A stretch of DNA of 7,050 bases from a bacterium (lineage in GTDB: Bacteria; 4484-113; JALSIF01). A model generated the notes under the pieces. The model did not search any database, was not told where the DNA came from, and saw nothing but the letters and a program-made list of their open reading frames with translations. This document shows, piece after piece, positions 1 to 6,129 of the stretch. The number at the start of each line of letters is the position of its first letter. Within the stretch, counting starts at the first letter, position 1. The stretch is taken from contig JALSIF010000297.1 in assembly GCA_026981635.1 (NCBI GenBank), forward strand, positions 1-7,050. Direction: 5' to 3'. A program made the position numbers and the translations under genes.

Positions 1-50
1 AGCTCGGGGCTGGAAACCGAAGACAGTTCGCCTACCAGCTCAAACTTCAT
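1..50 (-). CDS. Possible 5' end of a divergent gene (partial)
   Basis: On the minus strand an ATG at 50-48 opens a frame that runs off the left edge and reads MKFELVGELSSVSSPE. A G-rich stretch just upstream (AGGGGTGTGGGAG) could serve as ribosome binding site, and an in-frame GTG lies three codons earlier. The codons (GAG, CTG, GGC) fit the GC-rich core genes. It would be divergent from the membrane protein gene starting at 176, leaving about 125 nt for both promoters. Only 16 codons are visible, so no family can be named. A plus-strand frame ending at 80 is the competing interpretation and looks less convincing. Confidence 0.35.
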   Translation of the reverse strand, partial: MKFELVGELSSVSSPE

Positions 51-120
51 CTCCCACACCCCTGGTTAGTCCCCGTTTAGGCCCGCCCCGGGGCCCGGGG
101 AGAAATTGCGAGCGCCCATC

Positions 121-150
121 TTAGCAACCAACCCCGGTTGGGGATATAAT
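121..150 (+). promoter_or_regulatory. Promoter with consensus -10 and an embedded inverted repeat
   Basis: A perfect TATAAT lies at 145-150, with a weak -35 candidate TTAGCA at 121-126 (18 nt spacer). The predicted start is near 157, giving a leader of about 20 nt before the ATG at 176. In the spacer is a perfect inverted repeat, CCAACC (128-133), CC, GGTTGG (136-141), placed where a repressor could block polymerase. The -10 is clear; the operator role is inference. Confidence 0.55.
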
Positions 151-175
151 GGAGTAGAGACCTGCGGGGGAGCGT

Positions 176-718
176 ATGGAAAGGCACCAGCAGATTGGCC
201 TTGCCATCTCCACTTTGGTGGCCCTGCTCTTTGGCATCGGGGGCTTCTTCCTCGGCCGCAAGCTCACCCCCGACTGGGACCTCTTGCCCTGGATCCTCTT
301 CTTTAGCGGCATCGCCCTGGTGGCCATGATCAGCCGGGGGATGTGGCGCTCCATCAAGGCGCTGGGCTTTCGCCTCTCCGAGGGGGTCGACCCCAACGCC
401 GCCGCCATTGATCGCTTTGAGGTGGAGCTTAAGGAAAACATCAAGCCCGGAGCCCAGCGGGCCACTGAGCTAAGGGAAAACCCCTTTGAGTTCAAGGTGA
501 TCCTCAAGGACAAGTGGGGGCTTAGGCCCCCCGAGCTCATGATGGAGACCGGCGACCGCGACCTTGCCGAGCGGGCCCACATCACGGTGAAAAACGACCT
601 TGACGAGATGCTCATGATGGACTTCTTTGAGCGCTGGATCTACAACAAGAGCTTTGACTACCTGGACATGACCCCCGAACAGCGCCAGGAGTATCTGCGC
701 ACCCTGGGCCGGCGCTAG
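176..718 (+). CDS. Two-helix membrane protein with cytoplasmic domain, function unknown
   Basis: This is a 180-residue protein that I do not recognise. Two hydrophobic helices are visible at about residues 7-27 and 36-53, separated by a short loop with charged residues (GRKLTPDWD). After the second helix the chain is charged and soluble (about residues 55-180), rich in Glu, Arg and Lys. The positive residues after helix 2 (SRGMWRSIK) suggest both termini are cytoplasmic. The start at 176 follows a purine-rich GCGGGGGAGC and lies about 20 nt after the predicted transcription start. Codon use is GC-rich like hisC and plsC, so it is probably a resident gene. It appears monocistronic: upstream is its own promoter and downstream is a repeat cluster. 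No catalytic motif is apparent, so a structural or regulatory membrane role is as far as one can go. Confidence 0.8.
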   Translation: MERHQQIGLAISTLVALLFGIGGFFLGRKLTPDWDLLPWILFFSGIALVAMISRGMWRSIKALGFRLSEGVDPNAAAIDRFEVELKENIKPGAQRATELRENPFEFKVILKDKWGLRPPELMMETGDRDLAERAHITVKNDLDEMLMMDFFERWIYNKSFDYLDMTPEQRQEYLRTLGRR

Positions 719-774
719 CCGAAAAGGTCCCCTCATTACCTTCACCCTTGCCCCCAGAAAACCCCTACTCTCCT

Positions 775-952
775 TTTCCTCACTCCCCCTCCCTGCTTGC
801 GGGGAGGGGGCTGGGGGGTGGGGTCTGCCTGCGGGAAAGAAACCCCTCCCGGCGCTTCGCGCCACCCTCCCCGTTTACGGGGATGGACCAGGGGTGGGGT
901 CTCTCCCCTTCCCCGCTTGCGGGGAGGGGGCTGGGGGGTGGGGTCTGCCCCT
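775..952 (+). repeat. Repeat cluster 1 (hairpins plus G-run tails)
   Basis: The gene-free stretch 719-1069 is mostly this cluster. It contains a stem at 785-810 (arms 785-796 and 799-810, loop TT), a GGCGC-TTC-GCGCC hairpin at 851-863, a TCCCCGT/ACGGGGA hairpin at 868-883, and a second long stem at 905-930. G-run tails follow the long stems (801-823 and 921-943). Similar units recur at 2361, 4909, 5093 and 6690 in the same orientation. Reading frames across it give low-complexity Pro/Gly/Arg peptides and are not genes. Confidence 0.9.
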
Positions 953-1013
953 GCAGAAAAAAGTCCCCAGAATTTTTCCCCATCAACGCAACCTGGAGGG
1001 GGTCTCAGGCGGA

Positions 1014-1021
1014 TATATATA
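1014..1021 (+). promoter_or_regulatory. Weak candidate -10 region for cassette 1
   Basis: An alternating ATATATAT tract at 1013-1021 lies about 50 nt before the ATG at 1070 and is the only good -10-like sequence there. No recognisable -35 is present at the right distance, so the promoter for cassette 1 is uncertain. This contrasts with the near-consensus promoter of cassette 2. Confidence 0.25.
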
Positions 1022-1069
1022 TGAGGGGATAGTGAGAGCCCCTAGAAAGGGTAGAGAAGGAGGTGAGGC

Positions 1070-1446
1070 ATGAAGAGCCTTAAGGTAAAAGTGCTGTTGG
1101 TACTTCTCCTAGCCTTCTCTCTACTTACGGCTGATCAACAACAGCCAGTCTCTTCTGCGACCTGCAAACAGGTTGTGGAAATCTGGAGATCTGTACCCTA
1201 CGCCTGTACAGCACCTGTACCGGAGAATATTGGTACAACTGGTTTCAGGACCGAGATGTAGAAGATCCATGCGGATGTTACCTAGGAACCACCAACTATC
1301 CCGTTGAATTCAAGTGGTATACAACATGTTACGAAGATTGTGGAGTGCCAAGTCAATCTGGAATTGTAAAGACTACAATGGATGTAGAAAATTTGTCTAT
1401 CTGTTTAACCCACATAGTATGCAATTATGGAGAATGCCCTGATTAG
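1070..1446 (+). pseudogene. Small Cys-rich secreted protein, split by a -1 frame change
   Basis: A strong ribosome binding site (GAAGGAGGTGAGGC) precedes the ATG at 1070, which opens a signal peptide (MKSLKVKVLLVLLLAFSLLTA). That frame stops at 1261 after 63 codons. In the -1 frame an open stretch from 1135 to the TAG at 1444-1446 encodes 103 residues with 11 cysteines and many aromatics, including CTGEYWYNWF and DPCGC, ending CNYGECPD. The two parts read as one roughly 125-residue exported disulfide-rich protein broken by a one-base deletion (or read by a -1 shift) somewhere in 1135-1260. The gene at 6594-6130 has a similar pattern (CGGSWYECAF, then DPC, then a three-Cys C-terminus), which supports the downstream frame. 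No slippery heptamer is visible in the overlap, so mutation or sequencing error is more likely than programmed shifting. Function is unknown. It lies 52 nt upstream of the lipoprotein gene and is probably cotranscribed with it. Confidence 0.65.
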
Positions 1447-1498
1447 CGCAAAAGAACTTTCTCTTATTGGGCAGAATCCAAAATAAGGAGGGACTTAA

Positions 1499-2305
1499 AT
1501 GGCAAAAGTGGAAGCAAGAAAAAGTGGGATCAGCTTGAAAAGGAGAGGGGCAATCTTGGCTACTTCCATAATTTTATTAGTATCGGTTCTTTTTAGCTCT
1601 TGTAATTTAAGCTCAGATGGTTCAGCAAAGTCTTCCTCCCAGAGGAATCAGGCAGGAAATGACGCCGTAGCCAAGCAAAACTACGAACTTGGCCTGAAGC
1701 TCTCCCGGCAGAACAAGACCATCTACCTCCCCCCCGGACACCCGCTGCTTGATCGGGAAAAGAACATCAACCAGCAGCTCTCCCTGGCCCGCTCCTGGAA
1801 GCCAACCCAGGCCGTCCCCTTCTCTCCCGAGCTTCCCGCCTCCTTTGCCGAGCTTTCCGAACAGGAAAAGGAGATCGTGCTAAACCTTGACCCCACCGTA
1901 GGCCGGGTGGGGACACTGCTGACCCACCACTTCACTAAGCTTGCCGCAAAGTGCAAGGAGCCAAGTTTTGCCAACCTGGCAGGCAGCCTGCGAGGAGTCT
2001 CCACCATGGTGGAAGAGATCAACGACCCCGAGGCCTTCCTCACCAACCCCCTCACCGGCAAGCCCTACCAGCTCACAAGTCCGGAAAAGATCCCTGGCAA
2101 CATCTACATCAAGCTGCTTGCCCGCGAGGAGCTTGAGGAGTTCCTTCAGGAAAATCCCAAGTTGCACATCAAGACTGATCCGACGCCCCCCCGGTCCTGG
2201 CTCTTCGTCCGCATCTGGGGCCCCGAGCGGGTCATCTATGAGATGATCCTTAGCGAGGCCACCGCCGGCCCCTGTGCCACCTACCCAACTCCGGCTGGGG
2301 AATAA
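1499..2305 (+). CDS. Putative lipoprotein, second gene of cassette 1
   Basis: This is a 268-residue exported protein I cannot assign. AAGGAGGGAC sits 7 nt or so before the ATG. A basic N-terminus (KRR, residues 14-16) precedes a hydrophobic segment (18-32) and the lipobox-like LFSSC, with Cys35 the likely lipidated residue; Phe at -3 is not ideal. A Ser/Asn/Gln-rich linker follows to about residue 55, then a GC-rich globular region. Only two other cysteines occur, Cys152 and Cys259. Residues 183-192 (NPLTGKPYQL) followed by PGNI resemble the loop that follows the last strands in pseudopilin-like proteins, but that is a weak resemblance. The first 60 or so codons are AT-richer than the rest, matching the Cys-rich gene upstream. 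Cassette 2 carries an analogous protein of the same size, again behind a Cys-rich gene, so the two gene products may work together at the cell surface. Confidence 0.75.
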   Translation: MAKVEARKSGISLKRRGAILATSIILLVSVLFSSCNLSSDGSAKSSSQRNQAGNDAVAKQNYELGLKLSRQNKTIYLPPGHPLLDREKNINQQLSLARSWKPTQAVPFSPELPASFAELSEQEKEIVLNLDPTVGRVGTLLTHHFTKLAAKCKEPSFANLAGSLRGVSTMVEEINDPEAFLTNPLTGKPYQLTSPEKIPGNIYIKLLAREELEEFLQENPKLHIKTDPTPPRSWLFVRIWGPERVIYEMILSEATAGPCATYPTPAGE

Positions 2306-2360
2306 GAGCCCCTTTACCTGGGTTGACGAGGGTCCCTCCCCCGCCCGAATACTCCCACTC

Positions 2361-2488
2361 CTCCCGGCGCTCTGCGCCACCCTCCCCTCACGAGGGGAGG
2401 GAAAAAGAATCTCCCCCTCCCCGCCTGCGGGGAGGGGGCTGGGGGGAGGGGTTTGCCTGCGAGGAGGGGCTAGGGGTGGGGTTTGCCC
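2361..2488 (+). repeat. Repeat cluster 2, adjoining the hisC promoter
   Basis: This is the cleanest copy of the unit. In order it has a GGCGC-TCT-GCGCC hairpin (2366-2378), a perfect 10-bp stem CCCTCCCCTC/GAGGGGAGGG with loop AC (2380-2401), an A-rich linker, a perfect 12-bp stem with loop CT (2413-2438), and a G-run tail (2429-2451), followed by a degenerate second tail to about 2488. It fills the gap between the lipoprotein stop and the leaderless hisC promoter. No T-run follows the stems, so they do not look like intrinsic terminators. Confidence 0.92.
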
Positions 2489-2508
2489 CGGGGTAGGGCC
2501 CTCCTTAG

Positions 2509-2520
2509 TACAATCGGGGC
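2509..2520 (+). promoter_or_regulatory. -10 element placing hisC as a leaderless transcript
   Basis: TACAAT at 2509-2514 is followed by exactly six bases before the ATG at 2521, so transcription would begin at or next to the A of the start codon. No Shine-Dalgarno sequence is present. The best -35 candidate, TTGCCC at 2483-2488, comes from the repeat tail and is 20 nt away, so it is poor. The dapB start at 6878 has the same arrangement. Confidence 0.6.
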
Positions 2521-3636
2521 ATGGACTTTGCCAAGCTCGCCAACCCCCAGATACTGCGCATCAAGCCCTACGTGCCGGGCCGGCTGATAGAAGAGGACAT
2601 CCTCAAGCTTGCCTCCAACGAGAACCTGCTCGGCCCCCCCGAGTCGGTGGTCAGGGCCCTCTGCGAGCACGCCACCATGGTCAACTACTACCCCGACAGC
2701 GACTGCCAGGAGGTGCGCCAGGCCCTGGCCGACCACTGGGGCATCACCCCCGAGGAGATCATCATGGGAAACGGGGCGGTGGAGCACATCTACAACGTCT
2801 GCACCGCCTTCATAAGCCCGGGCGAGAAGGTGATGTTCCCCTGGCCAAGCTTTGCCATCTTCCACATCGCCGCCACCATCCAGGACGCCCACCTTGAGAT
2901 GGTCCCTCTCACCCCCGACTTCCAGTTTGACTTTGACCTCCTCATCCAGCGCTACCGGGAGTTTTCGCCCAAGCTCATCTTCCTAAACAACCCCAACAAC
3001 CCGACCGGCTCCTGGTTCAGCGAGCAGGAGCTGGTCCGCCTCCTTGAGGCGGTGGACCCCGAGCATACCCTGATCTTTCTGGACGAGGCCTACGTCCAGT
3101 TCGTGGACGCAGCCGACTTTCCCGACTCCCTCAAACTCAGGCGGGAGTTTCCCAACCTGGTCATCCTTCGCACCTTCGCCAAGATCTACGGCCTTGCTGG
3201 CCTTCGCATCGGCGCCCTCATCGGCCCCCCCCAGTTCATTGACCTCATAAACCGGGTACGCGACCCCTTCAACGTAAACCGCCTCGCCCAGGTGGCCCTG
3301 CTTGCCGCCCTGAAGGACGAGGCCTACTACCAGAAGAGCCGCGAGCTGGTCATCCGCGACCGCAACTACCTGATGCAGAAGTTTGATGAGCGGGGCATCC
3401 GCTACGTCCCCACCCAGACCAACTTCCTCTTCTTTGACTCCGGGGTGGACGGCGAGGAGCTGTTTAGGCGCATGATGGAGGAGGAGAAAATCACCATGCG
3501 CCCCATGACCGGCTACGGACTGCCCAGCTGGTTCAGGGCCTCGGTCCCCTCCGACCTTGCCCAGTGCGACCGCTTCCTGGAGGCCCTGGAACGCCAGCGC
3601 ACCCGGCTCATTGAAGAGGGACTTGCGGTAGGCTAG
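2521..3636 (+). CDS. hisC: Histidinol-phosphate aminotransferase family (HisC/aromatic aminotransferase)
   Basis: This 371-residue protein is a fold-type I PLP aminotransferase of the HisC branch. HisC transfers an amino group between glutamate and imidazole-acetol phosphate in histidine synthesis, in the cytoplasm. Visible motifs are PYVPG (16-20), SNEN (32-35) followed by LGPP, NNPNNPTG (156-163), the cofactor-ring aspartate in FLDEAY (Asp188, Tyr191), and the Schiff-base lysine in TFAKIYGLAGLRIG (Lys221). Arg339 in WFRASV fits the position of the substrate-carboxylate arginine. Length is normal and the family is complete. The start is set by the leaderless promoter; there is no ribosome binding site. 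It is not in a histidine operon but six bases upstream of plsC, so an aromatic or other amino-acid aminotransferase of the same family is possible. The family assignment is firm; the exact substrate is not. Confidence 0.88.
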   Translation: MDFAKLANPQILRIKPYVPGRLIEEDILKLASNENLLGPPESVVRALCEHATMVNYYPDSDCQEVRQALADHWGITPEEIIMGNGAVEHIYNVCTAFISPGEKVMFPWPSFAIFHIAATIQDAHLEMVPLTPDFQFDFDLLIQRYREFSPKLIFLNNPNNPTGSWFSEQELVRLLEAVDPEHTLIFLDEAYVQFVDAADFPDSLKLRREFPNLVILRTFAKIYGLAGLRIGALIGPPQFIDLINRVRDPFNVNRLAQVALLAALKDEAYYQKSRELVIRDRNYLMQKFDERGIRYVPTQTNFLFFDSGVDGEELFRRMMEEEKITMRPMTGYGLPSWFRASVPSDLAQCDRFLEALERQRTRLIEEGLAVG

Positions 3637-3642
3637 CCCAAG

Positions 3643-4350
3643 GTGGGAGTACTGGGACCAGGGGGACGTCTGCTCTACCGGATAAGCCGCCGCTTCGTCT
3701 ACCGCTGGGCAAACGACTGGTTTGAGCTTAGCTACTCGGGGATAGAAAACATCCCCCCAAGCGGCCCCCTTATCGTGGCCTCCAACCACCTAAGCCACCT
3801 GGACCCCCCCATCGTGGGCCTCATGATCCCCCGCTACGTCTTCTTCATGGCCAAGACCGACCTTTTCCGCACTCCCCTGCTTAGTCTGTGGATGAAGATG
3901 ATCAAGACCATCCCGGTGAGGCGCGGCGGGGGCGGCCGCCAGGCCCTGGAGATCGCCCTGCGCTACCTTGCCCAGGGGGAGGCGGTGTGCATCTTTCCCG
4001 AGGGGACCCGCAGCCCCGACGGCCGCCTGCGCCGGGGGCGAAGCGGTGTGGTGGTGCTTGCCCTCAGAAGCGGTGCCCCCATCCTGCCGGTGGCGGTAAC
4101 CGGCACCGAAAAGGCCTTGCGCAAGGGCTCGCGCAAGATAAACCGCGGGGTCTCCATCGCGGTGCGCTACGGCAAACCCTTCACGGTAAGCCTGGACGGC
4201 AAGATAGACTGGAACGACCCCCCCCTGGAGGAGATCCGCGACCGGGCCCAGCTGGTGATGGCGCGCATCGGCGCCCTCCTCCCCCCCTCCTACCAGCCCC
4301 ACCACCCGGAGGAGGTCTACGGGAGGTACCTGGATGAGGTAAAAATCTAG
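3643..4350 (+). CDS. plsC: 1-acyl-sn-glycerol-3-phosphate acyltransferase family (PlsC)
   Basis: This is a 235-residue member of the PlsC/LPLAT family, which adds the second acyl chain to lysophosphatidic acid to make phosphatidic acid at the inner face of the membrane. The catalytic NHLSHLDPP carries the HX4D pair His49/Asp54. Further family blocks are PVRRGGGG (91-98), FPEGTRSPDGRL (118-129, phosphate-binding Glu120-Gly121) and ILPVAVTGT. Length is typical. The start is GTG 3643: the hisC stop TAG lies in the same frame just nine bases upstream, so no earlier start is possible. There is no strong ribosome binding site, which suggests translational coupling to hisC. Downstream the sequence turns abruptly AT-rich, and the next gene converges from the other strand. 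The acyl acceptor preference cannot be read from sequence. Confidence 0.9.
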   Translation: MGVLGPGGRLLYRISRRFVYRWANDWFELSYSGIENIPPSGPLIVASNHLSHLDPPIVGLMIPRYVFFMAKTDLFRTPLLSLWMKMIKTIPVRRGGGGRQALEIALRYLAQGEAVCIFPEGTRSPDGRLRRGRSGVVVLALRSGAPILPVAVTGTEKALRKGSRKINRGVSIAVRYGKPFTVSLDGKIDWNDPPLEEIRDRAQLVMARIGALLPPSYQPHHPEEVYGRYLDEVKI

Positions 4351-4391
4351 GCAGTACATCTATCATTCAATTTTTATATTATAAGATTATC

Positions 4392-4703
4392 TTAACTATA
4401 AATCACAATTATATTTACAATAATCATAATTAGGTAAAGAAATGAAACAACTAAGAACAGTAACAAGATATATACATCTCTCAAGTTACCCCTTGTAATC
4501 TTTACAAATAACAACTCTGTGATCACTGCAGATATTAAACCTGCAAGCGAAATGAAAATAAGATAGGAAGTTAATTTATCATATAAGAATAATGTTTTCT
4601 CTGTTTTTACTATCCATTCATAAAATATCCCATACAGCATCAGTGGAGTGACAATCAAAGCCGCTTTTACTAGATGCTTGTTTAAGTGCTTATCTAGGTT
4701 CAT
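4392..4703 (-). CDS. Small AT-rich three-helix membrane protein, unknown function
   Basis: The start is chosen at the ATG at 4703, giving 103 residues, because AAGGAGGAGAGGT lies directly upstream; a longer frame to 4763 would run through the promoter. The protein starts MNLDKHLNKHL and has three hydrophobic segments at about residues 13-31, 44-67 and 77-100, with charged connectors (KTEKT, KITRGNLRD). It ends at its last helix. I recognise no family. Base composition is strikingly AT-rich against neighbours on both sides, a sign of recent acquisition. It is convergent with plsC, with only about 40 nt of AT-rich sequence between the stops and no good terminator stem. It has its own promoter at 4735-4763. 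Immunity-type or small accessory membrane proteins often look like this, but nothing here proves such a role. Confidence 0.75.
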   Translation of the reverse strand: MNLDKHLNKHLVKAALIVTPLMLYGIFYEWIVKTEKTLFLYDKLTSYLIFISLAGLISAVITELLFVKITRGNLRDVYILLLFLVVSFLYLIMIIVNIIVIYS

Positions 4704-4734
4704 TACCTCTCCTCCTTGCCCTGAGGATAAGTTA

Positions 4735-4763
4735 CTATTACCACATCTGCTTCCCCTTGTCAA
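4735..4763 (-). promoter_or_regulatory. Sigma70 promoter for the small membrane protein
   Basis: On the minus strand a perfect TTGACA (4763-4758) is separated by 17 nt from TAATAG (4740-4735). The -10 is imperfect but preceded by TGG, an extended -10 arrangement. The predicted start, near 4728, gives a leader of about 25 nt containing the AGGAGG at 4715-4710. Confidence 0.6.
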
Positions 4764-4766
4764 GGA

Positions 4767-4788
4767 GTTGCGAGGAAATTCTCGCGAC
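4767..4788 (-). repeat. Inverted repeat just upstream of the -35 box
   Basis: Arms GTTGCGAG (4767-4774) and CTCGCGAC (4781-4788) pair over 8 bp with one G-T pair around a six-base centre (GAAATT). The dyad ends 3 nt from the -35 of the small membrane protein promoter, a place suited to an activator or repressor. No known operator is recognised. The rest of the gene-free stretch between here and 4908 shows nothing I can support. Confidence 0.4.
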
Positions 4789-4908
4789 TGTATTACCCAT
4801 TTCAGCCGAGCTTGCCCTCGTCCCTCTCAGTTTGATGTTCATACCACCTCTGTTCTTCTTCTGTCTTGCCTGCAAATGTTTTACCACCCTCACTGCCTGC
4901 GAGGTCTC

Positions 4909-5048
4909 ACCCCTCCCGGCTCCCTGACGGCAACCACCTCCCCTCACGAGGGGAGGGAAAAGAAGATTCCCCTCCCTGTTTGCGGGGAGGGGCCAGGGGA
5001 GGGACCCCTCCCCCTCCCTGCTTGCGGGGAGGGGGCTGGGGGGTGGGG
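4909..5048 (+). repeat. Repeat cluster 3
   Basis: The first module is the variant CCCGGCTCCCTGACGGCAAC instead of the GGCGC hairpin. Then come the CCTCCCCTC/GAGGGGAGG stem (4937-4956), an A-rich linker, a long stem at 4969-4992 with two G-T pairs, and a second long stem at 5010-5035 with the G-run tail 5026-5048. It lies upstream of the small membrane protein promoter and, with cluster 4, fills the gap to cassette 2. Confidence 0.9.
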
Positions 5049-5092
5049 TCTTGAACACCAGGGAGGGGAATCCGGCTTATCCCCCAGAAAAC

Positions 5093-5222
5093 CCCACCCG
5101 GCGCTCCGCGCCACCCTCCCCTCACGAGGGGAGGGAAAGAAAAATTCCCCTCCCCGCCTGCGGGGAGGTGCTAGGGGAGGGGTCTGCCTGCCGGGAGGGG
5201 GTCGGGGGGAGGGGTCTGCCCT
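5093..5222 (+). repeat. Repeat cluster 4
   Basis: The order is a GGCGC-TCC-GCGCC hairpin (5100-5112), a perfect 10-bp stem with loop AC (5114-5135), an A-rich linker, a long stem at 5147-5170 with one mismatch, and a G-run tail at 5193-5214. It sits in tandem with cluster 3, about 45 nt apart, and about 50 nt beyond the stop of the secreted protein gene at 5272. The bases 5223-5271 show nothing recognisable. Confidence 0.9.
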
Positions 5223-5271
5223 GCGGAGAGGGGGCATGCTTAACCTAGAACAGAAGCTGGGACTTTGACTG

Positions 5272-6087
5272 CTAGTACCGGTAGACCGGACTAAGCGGCT
5301 CCAGCCAGTTCACCACATAGTCCATGCAGGCTGGGACCCTGCTTCCTTCCGGCATATCTCTCCACCTGATCTCCAACCGGTTGCTGTGGAAGGTAAGCTG
5401 GACCACATTCTCGGGTCCCTCCCCAATGGTGAGGGGCTCTCTGCCCCAGGGGTCGGAAAGCTCCCCCTCATAGACCTCAAACCCGTTGCGGATCAGAAAG
5501 TCCCTCACTTCGGGCCAGGAGACTGGCCAGCGCGGCCCCTCAGTCATGAAATAAAGGTTGTAGGCAAACCGGATCTGGTGAGCCATGGAATAGAAACGGC
5601 CAAAAGCCTCCCACTCCCGCTCATCCATCCCGGATTCGGTGCGATACTCCCAAGGGTAACAAACAAAGACATCAGGCCTGTGGACTTTCCTGGCTCCCTG
5701 CTGAGAAACCCAGTCTTGATAGCGCCTGCTTAGGGTGGTAGCTCCTCCTTGGAATGAAAACTCGCTTCCATCGTAGTTGATCACCCTGGCAAAGAGCCAT
5801 GCCTCATCGGGAGACTTGAGCTCATATCGTTCCTCAGGAAGGGGGAGGTCGTAGAGCAACCACCCTTCCCCTTTGAGTTGCTGCCAGTTCTGGGGAAGCC
5901 GATCGTAGAAGAGCCCATAAAGCTGCAGGAGGCTCTGCTTCTCTCCTGCCACCATCCTAGTGACCAGAAAGCCCACCGGTTGAAGCACATCACCGCTCCG
6001 GGCAGAGCCCTCTTCCGACCAGCCCACTCCCCCAATCAGGCCAAATGCAACTACCCCAAGAAGCCAAAACCAGACCCACTTGCCCAT
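5272..6087 (-). CDS. Secreted protein, second gene of cassette 2
   Basis: I place the start at the ATG at 6087 (271 residues). A GTG three codons earlier is part of the AGGAGGTGA ribosome binding site, which sits 5 nt from this ATG. The protein opens with a signal peptide (MGKWVWFWLLGVVAFGLIGG) with likely cleavage around residues 24-26 and no lipobox. The rest is soluble and rich in Trp, Tyr and acidic residues. Two cysteines, Cys143 and Cys254, could form a disulfide. Two stretches look like copies of one module: RLPQNWQQLKGEGWLLYDLP in the N-terminal half and RWPVSWPEVRDFLIRNGFEV in the C-terminal half. The second leads into LSDPWGREPL, reminiscent of pseudopilin DPWG loops. I recognise no family. 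It follows the Cys-rich gene by 42 nt in one operon and parallels the lipoprotein of cassette 1. Confidence 0.8.
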   Translation of the reverse strand: MGKWVWFWLLGVVAFGLIGGVGWSEEGSARSGDVLQPVGFLVTRMVAGEKQSLLQLYGLFYDRLPQNWQQLKGEGWLLYDLPLPEERYELKSPDEAWLFARVINYDGSEFSFQGGATTLSRRYQDWVSQQGARKVHRPDVFVCYPWEYRTESGMDEREWEAFGRFYSMAHQIRFAYNLYFMTEGPRWPVSWPEVRDFLIRNGFEVYEGELSDPWGREPLTIGEGPENVVQLTFHSNRLEIRWRDMPEGSRVPACMDYVVNWLEPLSPVYRY

Positions 6088-6129
6088 CTTTCTCACCTCC
6101 TGTCAGTCTCTATCCACCAATCATTGATC

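Noticed and set aside
3-80. Plus-strand frame ending at TAG 78-80 as the tail of an upstream gene
   Set aside because: It is short, has mixed codon use and no family resemblance. The minus-strand start at 50 looks more like coding sequence.
86-100. CCCCGGGGCCCGGGG as an intrinsic terminator
   Set aside because: It is only nearly palindromic and no T-run follows on either strand.
748-1032. Overlapping reading frames on both strands giving Pro/Gly/Arg-rich peptides
   Set aside because: They are read-through of the repeat cluster in all frames, with no ribosome binding site and low-complexity products. The same applies to frames at 4648-5268 and 4907-5248.
2380-2438. Repeat stems as Rho-independent terminators
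   Set aside because: The stems are strong, but the plus strand continues with A-rich or G-rich sequence rather than a T-run, and all copies keep one orientation whatever the gene direction.
2274-2897. 207-codon plus-strand frame overlapping the start of hisC
   Set aside because: It crosses the repeat and then shadows hisC in another frame, giving a Pro/Arg/Gly-rich product with no recognisable motif.
4738-4842. 34-codon minus-strand frame starting MNIKLRGTRASSAEMG
   Set aside because: It overlaps the promoter of the small membrane protein, its only Shine-Dalgarno-like sequence abuts the ATG, and it resembles no family. A gene remnant is possible but unsupported.
775-5222. CRISPR array
   Set aside because: The repeats are long, self-complementary and irregularly spaced without unique spacers of constant length.
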